Assembly (NCBI GenBank): GCA_964016985.1 | Contig: OZ024823.1 | Coordinates: 109,356,476 to 109,420,475, forward strand | From: Anodontia alba | Taxonomy: Eukaryota; Mollusca; Bivalvia; Lucinida; Lucinidae | DNA length: 64,000 bases | Reading direction: 5' to 3' | In this document: piece after piece, positions 32,191-41,345 of the stretch | How positions within the stretch are numbered: position 1 is the stretch's first letter | How the letters are laid out: the number at the start of each line of letters is the position of its first letter | Translations under genes and position numbers: made by a program | Notes under the pieces: generated by a model | The model's database searches: none | What the model saw: the letters and a program-made list of their open reading frames with translations, nothing else | Told to the model about the DNA's origin: nothing

Positions 32191-32635
32191 AACTCGGAAT
32201 AAATTGGAAGGCATACTTTAATGGGGAGTCAGCTATGTCAAAATGGTTTTCCTTCATCTTGAAAACGGGTTTACACTACAAGGAAAAAAAAACAAGAAAA
32301 AGTCCTGACGGCATCATGGATTCTATTGAAGAATAAAAGTAACATATCGCTTTGAAAAAAAAGGTTAATAAAAAGGTAAACCTCGAACAACGCCCGACCC
32401 CAGACATTGCAATTTTAAGGACAGAATTTTTCCATGAAAAGCCAGTCCGAAAATACAATTTACAATTTTTATCCAAAAAAAATGCTGGTAACAGATGTGG
32501 TCGCTGGTAAGCATATAGAAGAGGCAGCCACTGAAGCTACAACCTGCATAAGTGAAAAATAAATCAATTTTGGCTGCACAAGCTTTCGGCTTCTGGGGAG
32601 ATAAGTACATAACGAAGAAAGTCAGAGTTGTGGAG

Positions 32636-32865
32636 CGCTGTGGTGCAGTGGTAAAGCGTCGGACTCGAGATCGATAGGTACCGGGTTCGATCCCCACTAA
32701 CAGCAAGTGTTGTTTCCTTGAGCAAGAGACTTTATCCACATTGCTTAGTACTGGTTTCTACCCAGGAAAAAAGAGGGCCACATGGAAGATTAGTACTAGA
32801 TTACTAAATGTGTTACCCTCTATAAATAAGGTCGATTATTATTATTATTATTATTGTTGTCGCTC
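32636..32865 (+). mobile_element. tRNA-derived SINE with conserved core and ATT tail
   Basis: Tggtgcagtggtaaagcgtc is A-box-like and ggGTTCGATCCCC is a B box. A core follows, gtttccttgagcaagagact with ttatccacattgctt, of the type shared by several metazoan SINE superfamilies, and an (ATT)n tail at 32835-32855. Different family from 9226. Confidence 0.85.
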
Positions 32866-33589
32866 TTGCATGCAACATGCCTACTGGTCCTACTCTATGC
32901 CTCTACCAATTATTATCAAAATACTTTCAACAATTATGAAGTGCACAAGAAAAAGAAATTCGTTGAGGGATGATAACTGGAAAAAAAAAGAACAAAACAG
33001 TTTATCCTTCTTGCATATGACACTCTTACTTGACCTGATATATGTCCCTACCAAATATCATCAGATTATCTCAAATAGTATGGGAGTTATGACCTGCATA
33101 AGGTTTCGCTTTCAGGGTAGATAAGTACATAGCAAAGAAAGTGAGAGTTGTCTCTCTCGCACATGACACCTCTTCTGGTCCTTATCTATGTCTCAACCAA
33201 GTATTATCAAAATAATTCGAAGCCTTAAGAAGTTATAGAGTGCATACGAATTTGGCTTAGAAATTCGTTCAACGGAGCTAACTAGAAAAAATAAAAAAGC
33301 AAGAGTGTCCTTCTTGCATGGAACACTCTTACTTGACCTGGTTTATGTCTCCACCAAATATCATAAAATTATCTCAAACAGTATGGGAGCTACGGCCTGC
33401 AAAAGATTTCTGCTTCAGGGGAGATAAGCACATAACAAAGAAAGTGAGAGTTGTCTCTCTTGCACGCGACATGCTTACTGGTTCTCCTCTTCATCCCTAC
33501 CAAATATGAAAGCAATCAACTGAAGAATAATAGTAACACATAACTTTGAAAAAGGTTAACCAAAAGATAAACCTTGAACGACGCCCGCC

Positions 33590-33624
33590 CGCCTGCCCGC
33601 CTGCCCGCCTGCCCGCCTGCCCGG
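33590..33624. repeat. (CCCGCCTG)n microsatellite
   Basis: Four to five octamer units within the right boundary repeat of the preceding element. Confidence 0.9.
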
Positions 33625-33644
33625 ACATCGCTATTTTAAAGGAC

Positions 33645-33647
<3 letters not shown>

Positions 33648-33677
<30 letters not shown>
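33648..33677. repeat. Poly(T) tract
   Basis: Uniform T run directly after ggacggattt; a family C relic (gcaaattctttctttttgag) follows at 33707. Confidence 0.9.
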
Positions 33678-33681
<4 letters not shown>

Positions 33682-34207
33682 CGTCCAAAAGTTGTTCCCT
33701 TTGAAAGCAAATTCTTTCTTTTTGAGTATCCCCGGATGAAAAGGAAAATAATTATTATCAATACAGAGGTATGGCCTCTTTAAAACAAATCGCAGTTATT
33801 ATTTATATTAAAATTTCTTTTTATAAGTGCGTCCAACCCGAACCGCTAAGCGGTTCGGCGTGCAGATGCACTACTATAGACTAACTATGTGATCAGTGAT
33901 GTGTGTGACCACAAATGAACTAGTCCAACAAACGCTTGGGTGGTTCGGTGGTTATCCTGAAAAACGATAAGCGTTCCGTGATTTGGTAGAGACTATTGAC
34001 ACGGCGGCCGTGCCGACAATAGCAACAAAACAGCCAATAACGCCAAGTATTCCAATTGCAGGGGCTTGAATCACGCGACTCATGACGTCAGCCTACAAAA
34101 TTTGTGATCGCCGCCATTTTGAAATTTGTTTGTTCGACCGGTTTGTAAATCATGTAAATTGTTGTTATTTTTATGTTGTTTCTTTTTCTGCTTTTCATGT
34201 GTAGACA

Positions 34208-34233
34208 CGCAAAAAAACAAAACAAAACAAAAA

Positions 34234-34267
<34 letters not shown>
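34208..34267. repeat. A-rich low-complexity tract
   Basis: Aaaaaacaaaacaaaacaaa grading into a pure A run. Frames through it code poly-Lys or poly-Phe only. Confidence 0.9.
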
Positions 34268-34273
<6 letters not shown>

Positions 34274-34379
34274 AACGGTCAAAAGTCTTTAGGAAAAATC
34301 CTGAAACAGTTAAATGGATTTTAGGTAGCGAACGATGGTGTGTGTCGTTGTGCCTGTTACCGGCATACACTAGTTTTCA

Positions 34380-34780
34380 GTTTTCGGAAAGCATGGCCCC
34401 CGCCAATCGGGGCCCGCGAAATAGATGGGCTGCCTAAAGCCTCCATGGCAGAGCTGCTAGTAACTAAGAAGGACCCGAATTCATGTGATCGGGCCGGGTA
34501 AAAGTCCCACAAATTTGGAGGCAATGTCTCTAAACTACTGAAATACTGTTGATGTGTACGTTATATAGCTATTCATGCAGTGGATTCAGAAGTCAAGCGT
34601 GGTCTGAAATCAATTCAGTTAGATCTGGCCAATCCACCTATGAAGTATGTGATGATAGTTTGGACGCACGGATATAGGTTGCACCTATTAAATTCATATT
34701 ATTATATTAACTGTTATGGCTTTACACATGAAAACACTCTTAAATCCATGAAAGAACTACATTTGGGCCTCGTCAAGCGA
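34380..34780. other. No gene recognised
   Basis: A short exon-like segment (34582-34642, VDSEVKRGLKSIQLDLANPP between a cag and a gtatgt) is possible but too short to support. Confidence 0.3.
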
Positions 34781-34945
34781 AAAGTGACTTCGAACATGCG
34801 TAAAATGTGCAAAGTATCATCCGGGCCTTTGCTCTCCATTCAAACAATATGTAGTATTCAATTCTTCTTTTAGCGGGCAGTGAAGGCTCTTATCACACTG
34901 CACGAATTCGCGGCTGATCTGGGTTTTCGATGCCCCAAGACACGT
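34780..34945. repeat. Diverged MITE related to 18249
   Basis: Shares cttcgaacatgcgtaaaatg, atccgggcctttgctctcca and the end acgtattcgcatggcacgg. Confidence 0.6.
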
Positions 34946-35221
34946 ATTCGCATGGCACGGTCAATTTATGGTACCTGAATTGGACGATCTGCCATGTTTT
35001 GCCGTGCTACAGCAAAAGGGTGTCTTCGGACAGATGTAGACTGCGAATGACCATATCAGTTTGCGCATCCGCACAGTCTGATCAAGGCCGGTGATCATCG
35101 ATGTTCCATTGAAGAAACAGTGGATGGTGAAGAATATATATATTAATAGCAAATACCTTTATTAGACTGCTTTGTATCCCTGTCTGACCTTGATACTTAC
35201 TGTTCGCTTATGCGAACTGTA

Positions 35222-35448
35222 ACGTGAGAAAACGTACCTTCTATCATATGTGCCCAACAGACACTCAAATCAGCTTGCGCATCCGCGCAGTCTGATCAGA
35301 GCCTTCGTTGTCCGCATGAAGAAGCTTTGCATTCTTAGCTATCCAAAATGCGCCCAATGAAGATTCTGGTCAGACTGCTCGAATGCGCAGGCTGATCTGA
35401 ATCTTTGCTGGGCACAATTGCTCGAAGGTACGTTTTCTTGACGTTGTG
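35222..35448. mobile_element. MITE with ends gagaaaacgtaccttc and family I interior
   Basis: Inverted ends gtgagaaaacgtaccttc / gaaggtacgttttcttgac. The interior holds two family I hairpins (cagcttgcgcatccgcgcag; cgaatgcgcaggctgatctg) and the joining words gtccgcatgaagaag and tagctatccaaaatgcg. Confidence 0.8.
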
Positions 35449-35677
35449 GCACAAATATATAAAATATCAGTGGTATATATTTTGGAGCTCTCAATGCATT
35501 ACCAAACTCTTTTTGATGTGATAATGACTTGACAGTCGAAATTTTTCCATCTTATGTTCTCGGTCGGACTTAATTCAGCCTCCAGAATCTTTGGAAGTAG
35601 AGAATTTGAAATCAAGTAACGCAGAAGACTCCAAAATCTGTTTTCAAAAGCACGTGTAATTGGGATGATCACGTGAT

Positions 35678-35891
35678 TTAACCCTTGTCATTCTGAATAA
35701 ATTAAGATGTCACACCCACTTCTAATTTTTAGCCAATCACATTACTTGATCTAAGTTGTTCATACAAATTCACATACTTAATGGCAAACAGGGCAGATCC
35801 AGATCAGTTGGTTTCTTCAGAAGTCAACTGATCTGGATCTACACCGTTTGCAAAGGCAGGGTATATCCGGGTTCAGCAGGACTAGGGTTAA
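35678..35891. mobile_element. MITE family B2 copy (TTAA-flanked)
   Basis: TTAACCCTTGTCATTCTGAA ... ttcagcaggactagggTTAA. Hairpin gcaaacagggcagatccaga / tctggatctacaccgtttgc. Full length. Confidence 0.95.
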
Positions 35892-35894
35892 TAT

Positions 35895-36655
35895 GAATCA
35901 GGAGCAGAAAAAAAATGTCAAATGCATTTCATTTTTGTTACGCTTCAACATAATCTTGACACATTTAATTCTCACGCATAAGAAAAATCATTAAAAAAAG
36001 TATAAATTCACAATTTTCTTGATTTTAAGATAAATCGTAAATACCTATTACTTGCTATAAACATTTTCAGCCCATTTTCATAATAAGCTGTACTAGATCG
36101 TATATCTTTGAAAATAAAAGAGAAAATAATAGAAAAGATAGTCTGGAGACAGACTAGCACAATACGTCTACAAGGATTTTAGCACACTTTTTTTTCTAAC
36201 CTTTCATTTTCATGTATTTATATATAGATATTAAATGAGGTTTATTTATTTAATGCTTTTGATTTTGACCCAAAACATGGTGTTCTTTAAACATTTTCGT
36301 GTTATTAGTATCCCGCGAGTTTTTTTTATTTGTCCAGGGCCTTCCTCGATGGTTTGATTAATGTCTTCGATTGCATGTCTAAAATTAGAAACAATCTGGA
36401 AACTGTATATGTAAACTTCCCTCAGACAATGATTGCAAAGTGACAAGGAAAACATCAAAACAACTCCAAATCAGATCGCATTAAGCGAGCACAAATACAA
36501 CATCACAATGACGGCAATTATAAAGTGTACTTATAATGTGCGACTCGGCAAAAAGGACCATATGCCACAATCTTGCATCGATCACTTAGATCATCCAGTA
36601 CATTCGCGCCGTTTGATCAATGCCTTCAATGTCAATTAACAGAATCGATGTAAAT
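35895..36655. other. No gene recognised
   Basis: AT-rich; neither strand shows a family signature in its short open frames. Confidence 0.4.
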
Positions 36656-36659
36656 GTAG

Positions 36660-36732
36660 GAGATACTGACGAACAGCAAAGGCCCTGATCAGTCTGCGCA
36701 GTCTGATCAGGGTCTTTGCTGTTCGCATTTGA
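36660..36732. repeat. MITE family I core hairpin, solo
   Basis: Gaacagcaaaggccctgatc pairs with gatcagggtctttgctgttc around agtctgcgcagtct. Near-perfect palindrome. Confidence 0.88.
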
Positions 36733-37027
36733 CAAAAAGGACTTTATCGCATGCTGAGCTTGAACTATCTTGATGCTGTTTGCAGTGCTCTCCACAAGGG
36801 CCCAATATGGTGTCTGGTACTATTGATGAGAAACACTGGCACATCCATTACTTTGACATTCCGATTATTCCACACTTGCGAATTACTTGACCGCTTTAAA
36901 CGGTTGTTATATAAATTAACCAATAATACAAGGCCTGCCGCCGGAGAATACAGCTCACCTAAATCGTGTTTGTTCATCACGGGATGGGACATGCACTGAA
37001 CAAAGCTTTTGACCAGTATCTGGCAAC

Positions 37028-37309
37028 CATCACGAAAACATGCCTATATAATTTTGACCCCCCTTAAACCCCACTTTTATATAGTAAAACTGGGGTTTAC
37101 AGGGGTACACATTATTTTTCTTATTTCTGCTCAAAACATAGATTGTGGGTACTCGTTAGAACCGCCTCGGCGAGGCGGTTCTAACAAGTACCCACAATCT
37201 ATGTTTTGAGCAGAAATAAGAAAAATATCTGAGATTTTTATCTGAAAATTTTCAGTTTTTGGAGATAAATATTTTCTATATATATATGAATAGGCGTGTT
37301 TTCGTAATG
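37028..37309 (+). mobile_element. MITE family A copy
   Basis: Full length, catcacgaaaacatgcctat ... ggcgtgttttcgtaatg, with a complete centre and one mismatch (aacaagtaccc). Confidence 0.95.
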
Positions 37310-37593
37310 ACAGCCAAATTATAAACTACATCTACGAATTCATTCAGGCGATATACATCTATAAAAAAGAAACTTTAATGTGAAACTTTAACATGCAAGT
37401 TCTAAGTCGTGACCTTGACCTTAATATGACTGTGCAGGGTAAAGTTGGCATTGCATGAAGCCAGAGCAGTATGTATCAACTAAATCCAACTAGCCGTTCG
37501 TTCACGAAGTACATGTTTAAAAACAACAAAACAAAATAAATATAAGTCTGTGACTTTAATTTCAAGGTTACTGAGCATGTGGAGGTTGCACTG

Positions 37594-37646
<53 letters not shown>

Positions 37647-38880
37647 TAACAGGTACTAATTAAGTCTATCAAGCCATTCAGCAGATATCAATATTTGATT
37701 CTAAGTATAATACCTTGAACGGATTCTAGGTAATATCATCTTGAGGATGCTTATTTTCCGCTTTAGTTCGTAGCATTACTTATTGTTTGACCTGCGTCTG
37801 GAACTGATAAATGAAAAAGCATTCTTTTTTTAATTTAACCAATTATACCACATGGCGCTATCTTCTATGATAAATTAGATAAATTTCTCAGAGGTTGCCT
37901 ACTGTACGTTCTCTAAGTATGGCCAGAGAGGCTTGAGCAAACTATGTAGATCTTGGTCAGACGCCGAAGAACGAGAACAGTTTTAGATCATCAACACACA
38001 GTAAAATGGACTTGTTCGACTTTTAGGACAGTATGGAAAAAGATTAATGAACTTGAGTATCTGCATTGCTACTAAGTTATCAGATCCATTGCTAAGAAGA
38101 TGTCTATCTGAAGAGATTTTAGTAACTATTAAAGCATGTTTTTTTTTCAGACAATGTTCTGTTATCCTTCTATAATTAGGTCACCTGTACGAAATACAGG
38201 AAGCGCTATTACACAGCCACAGGCGCAGGTACTCACACTGGCATTGTTGTCTGTGCAAGAGTCCACACATGTTAAGCCTGTTTTACGTTAGAGTTTTAAA
38301 CTTACCCTGACTGTGACCTACATGCCAAAGTCATCACAGACATATATGCCATGTTAATTTTTAAGATCTGTAGTCTCTAAATGCCTAAACGAATTCAAGT
38401 GATACTTCTAGTACTGTTAGATACTGGTCCAAAACTTCAGCAAAAGCCCAACACTCAATATTCCACCATTAAGTTTTCAGTATCTGCTGTCGGGCCTTTT
38501 GATAGTCCCGTTTGTCGTTTTCTTGTGTTCTAGCTTGAGATTGCCATTGAATCCTTTGCTTTGTTTCACCATAGTGTTTGCGATTATGTATGTTTCACTG
38601 ATGAGGCAGATGTGGACCGGTCTCATATTTGTAACTGGGCAGCATCAGTATTTAAGTCGGTTTCGCGCGAGTAAAACTGGCTTAAGTCCCACACACCCCG
38701 AACCAAAGTAGCTATTTTTCTGCTGACGATTCCTCTGTTGCAGTTCTTCTTTGGTCTTGCGTCGGTGGATTCACAGGTGGCGTTTGTTTTGTCATTGTTT
38801 ATTTCTCATTTCCTCTTCTTTTGACGTCTTAGAAAGCCTGTGCTTCGTGATTACGGCATTTCCTGCATAGCTTTACTTAT
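37310..38880. other. Intergenic stretch without recognised gene
   Basis: Contains a (GA)n run and, at 38560-38710, words (gtttcactgatgaggcagat, gcgcgagtaaaactggctta) that recur diverged at 46940-47080, indicating another dispersed repeat. A partial B-type relic (caaactatgtagatcttggt) lies near 37936. Confidence 0.5.
37597..37644. repeat. (GA)n microsatellite
   Basis: Twenty-four uninterrupted dinucleotides, likely length-polymorphic. Confidence 0.97.
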
Positions 38881-38883
38881 ATA

Positions 38884-38916
38884 CTGAAGTGAAAAAAAAA
38901 AACACAGGGTAAAGTT

Positions 38917-38951
<35 letters not shown>

Positions 38952-39947
38952 TTTTTCTGATTTTAAGCAATTTACAAGATGTTTTCTACCTCCAATCAGT
39001 ATGTCGCAACCTCAGGACAGGGCTATTCTTCTCTTGCATTTGCGCAATCGTCAACAAATGCCACCGATACTGCCCTTACGACTGCTGGCACTTATAATCG
39101 CCCCGTTCATCCTGGAACTGTGGGTAATCGATTACGTGAGGCTGGTAATCGGGCACGCCGTCCGTATGTCGGTCCGCCTTTGACTCAGGCAGGTCGCATG
39201 TATCCCAGGGCGAGGTGACGGCACATGCTCCCAGAATAATTCCGATGAGGCAGTAGCGACGGTCTTTTTTACTGACGAGTCTAGTTTCAGTTTTTCGTCC
39301 AGATAGACGAGTAGCGTTTACCGACGTCGTGAAGAATATTGCGCCGACGCTTGCGTTATCGAGAGGAATAGCTCTTGAGGTGATTCTGTTATGGCCTAGA
39401 AATGCATTTCTCATGATTTAATATCACAGTTGGTTGTGATAGCGGACAATTTAACAGCAGTAAGGTACATGATTGCAGTCCTCCACCCATTACAGTTCTC
39501 CTTGTGCAGCAACTTCAATGGCTTTTACTGGCCATCATACAGTCCAGCTTTGTCCCCGATTGAGCATCTTTGGAATGAACTGGACAGAAGGGTACGGAGT
39601 TTTTGGAATATCCACATCCACACCTCTTTCGCCCAGATCAAAAATGCATCGTCAGAAGAATGGAACAACATGAGGAGGACCAATTCATTAGTGAGCTCCA
39701 TGCAGAGGAAAATAAGGGTGGCAGCAGCGGCGGGAGTGGGGCACACCAGATATTGATTAATTCAGTTGATTTTCATTTTGCAGTTATGGGAGTACTTTTC
39801 AATGCGCTTCAATTACTGACGAACTAATGAAAAATATTCGGAAATTTTTAATAAAGGCGTTGCTTTAAAACCGTATAAAATATTTTAGATACCTTTTAAA
39901 CCATTATTTAAATTCGGTTTATCCTGCGTTTTTTTTTTTCACTTCAG
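38884..39947 (+). mobile_element. Tc1/mariner element with both inverted repeats
   Basis: Left end ctgaagtgaaaaaaaaaaac and right end tttttttttcacttcag are inverted and each is flanked by TA, the Tc1/mariner target. Length 1064 bp, close to a full element, with a T-tract expansion at 38918-38948. Confidence 0.88.
38979..39756 (+). pseudogene. Tc1-like transposase, decayed
   Basis: Three segments survive in different frames. The DNA-binding part reads VGNRLREAGNRARRPYVGPP (around 39118-39180). The middle has the first catalytic Asp region FTDESSFSFSSR with RRREEYCADACVIER (39270-39370), interrupted by a stop. The C-terminal part has YSPALSPIEHLWNELDRRVR (39541-39600) and ends GVGHTRY. The order matches HTH_Tc3 and DDE_3 domains. 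Frameshifts and stops rule out activity. Confidence 0.88.
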
Positions 39948-40022
39948 TATATTACCCTACCTTATAAGTTGAGTGTCCAGCTATCAGATATCAGCATGGT
40001 CAGTAATCGATAGTTAATTTAA

Positions 40023-40301
40023 CATCACGAAAACATGCCTATATAATTTTGACCCCCTTAAACCCCACTTTTATATAGTAAAATTGGGGTTTACAGGGGT
40101 ATACATTATTTTTCTTATTTCTGCTCAAAACATAGATTGTGGGTACTCGTTAGAACCGCCTCGTCGAGGCGGTTCTAACGAGTACCCACAATCTATATTT
40201 TGAGCAGAAATGTGTAAAATATAGGATTTTTTTTATCTGAAAATTTTCATTTTTTGGTGGTAAAATTTTCAGTATATTTGAATAGGCGTGTTTTCGTAAT
40301 G
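40023..40301 (+). mobile_element. MITE family A copy
   Basis: Full length with the centre GAACCGCCTCGTCGAGGCGG. Ends 85 bp before the miniature LTR element. Confidence 0.95.
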
Positions 40302-40316
40302 AGGGCAATTACAATA

Positions 40317-40386
40317 GTTAAATCGTTACGAGTCTGGGCTATTTCAGCAGATGACAACTGGTGATTTTTTTCTGACTCTTTCTTCG
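40317..40386. mobile_element. MITE family K, left part (split by the LTR element)
   Basis: Aaatcgttacgagtctgggc and atttcagcagatgacaa match the K arms. The right part is at 41238-41345. Confidence 0.6.
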
Positions 40387-40391
40387 GTAAC

Positions 40392-40616
40392 TGTTACGAC
40401 CGAGCACTCCTACCTTCGATTATCTGCCTTGGCAGATTACGCATAGCTTCTAAGAATATATTCCATCTCTGACGATTGCGTCAGGGAGTCGACTCTTTGA
40501 CTCAGTGGTTAGAGCATTGGATTTTTAACCGGGAGGACCGGGTTCGATTCCCACGGCAGGCGTGAGATTTTTTCAGCTATGCTTCATTCCTTTGTTACGG
40601 CTTTTATGTCGTAAGA
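40392..40616 (+). repeat. LTR 1 with tRNA-like insert
   Basis: Tgttacgaccgagcactcct ... tttatgtcgtaaga. The tRNA-like part has an A box tgactcagtgg (40498-40508, one base off consensus) and B box ggttcgattcc (40541-40551). Confidence 0.92.
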
Positions 40617-40634
40617 TGGGGGCTCGTCCGGGAT
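40617..40634 (+). promoter_or_regulatory. Primer binding site, tRNA-Pro type
   Basis: Tgggggctcgtccgggat begins at the base after the LTR. It is the exact complement of the 3' 18 bases, including CCA, of metazoan tRNA-Pro. Second copy at 40925-40942. Confidence 0.9.
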
Positions 40635-40699
40635 AGGACTTTATACGCCGTAAATGGCTTCACGTCATCATAAATGATGACTTCCTTGAAAAAGGGGAG
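40635..40699 (+). other. Internal segment with stem-loop and polypurine tract
   Basis: 65 bases: a 7 bp stem-loop gtcatca-taaa-tgatgac (40664-40681), where a dimerisation or packaging signal might sit, then the polypurine tract gaaaaaggggag (40688-40699). Nothing is encoded. Repeated at 40943-41007. Confidence 0.85.
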
Positions 40700-40924
40700 T
40701 GTTACGACCGAGCACTCCTACCTTCGATTATATGCCTTGGCAGATTACGCATAGCTTCTAAGAATATATTCAATCTCTGACAACTGCGTGAGAGAGTCGA
40801 CTCTTTGGCTCAGTGGTTAGAGCATTGGATTTTTAACCGGGAGGACCGGGTTCGAATCCTACGATCGACGGAATTTTTTTTCAGCTATGCTTCATTTCTT
40901 TGGTACGGCTTTCATGTCATAAGA
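40700..40924 (+). repeat. LTR 2 with tRNA-like insert
   Basis: Same length. A box tggctcagtgg (40806-40816) and B box ggttcgaatcc (40849-40859) both fit Pol III consensus. It differs from LTR 1 and 3 just after the B box (tacgatcgacgg) and ends gtcataaga. Confidence 0.92.
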
Positions 40925-41007
40925 TGGGGGCTCGTCCGGGATAGGACTTTATACGCCGTAAATGGCTTCACGTCATCATAAATGATGACTTCCTTGAAAA
41001 AGGGGAG

Positions 41008-41232
41008 TGTTACGACCGAGCACTCCTACCTTCGATAATCTGCCTTGGCAGATTACGCATAGCTTCTAAGAATATATTCAATCTCTGACGATTGCGTCAG
41101 GGAGTCGACTCTTTGGCTCAGTGGTTAGAGCATTGGATTTTTAACGGGGAGGACCGGGTTCGATTCCCACGGCAGGCGTGAGATTTTTTCAGCTATGCTT
41201 CATTCCTTTGTTACGGCTTTCATGTCGTAAGA
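41008..41232 (+). repeat. LTR 3 with tRNA-like insert
   Basis: A box 41114-41124 (tggctcagtgg), B box 41157-41167 (ggttcgattcc), spacing 32 bases. The anticodon-loop-like word is gatttttaac (TTT, Lys-like). The acceptor stem does not pair, so it is tRNA-derived, not a tRNA gene. Confidence 0.92.
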
Positions 41233-41237
41233 GTAAC

Positions 41238-41345
41238 AAGTTCCATAAACGCCAAATCCTATTTCTTGGGAAAAATAAGAAAAAATATTTGAATATGTCG
41301 TCTGCTGAAAAATTTTCCCAGCATGCTAAATGTTAATGATAAAAA
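41238..41345. mobile_element. MITE family K, right part
   Basis: Cgccaaatcctatttcttgg, gtcgtctgctgaaaaatttt and cagcatgctaaatgttaatg match K. Together with 40317-40386 it brackets the LTR element. Confidence 0.65.

Larger units (their letters stand above)
32310..33650 (+). repeat. Tandem-repeat element bounded by about 110 bp direct repeats
   Basis: 32318-32425 (gaagaataaaagtaacatat ... gacattgcaattttaaggac) recurs at 33520-33650 (gaagaataatagtaacacat ... gacatcgctattttaaagga). Between them are 150-290 bp units with cttacttgacctg, tatgtccctaccaaatatca and gagataagtacataacaaag (near 32860, 33005, 33150, 33310 and 33450). The SINE at 32636 is inserted in it. Confidence 0.7.
40387..41237 (+). 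mobile_element. Miniature LTR retrotransposon (TRIM-like), LTR-int-LTR-int-LTR
   Basis: Flanked by the 5 bp duplication gtaac (40387-40391 and 41233-41237). It has three 225 bp LTRs with ends tgttacgac / gtcgtaaga, separated by two 83 bp internal segments. Each interior begins with an 18-base tRNA-Pro primer binding site and ends with a purine tract gaaaaaggggag directly before the next LTR. There is no coding capacity, so reverse transcriptase, integrase and capsid must come in trans. Each LTR contains a tRNA-like sequence with A and B boxes. Confidence 0.92.

Noticed and set aside
34582..34642. Possible coding exon (VDSEVKRGLKSIQLDL)
   Set aside because: Acceptor and donor are plausible, but about 20 codons without homology or neighbours is not enough.
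40617..40942. An endogenous retrovirus, because of the tRNA-Pro site
   Set aside because: The interior is 83 bp and encodes nothing. The site alone only reflects the primer used.
40392..41232. Three tRNA genes
   Set aside because: A and B boxes are good, but the acceptor stem does not pair and the anticodon stem is weak; all lie at the same place in identical LTRs, so they are tRNA-derived promoters.
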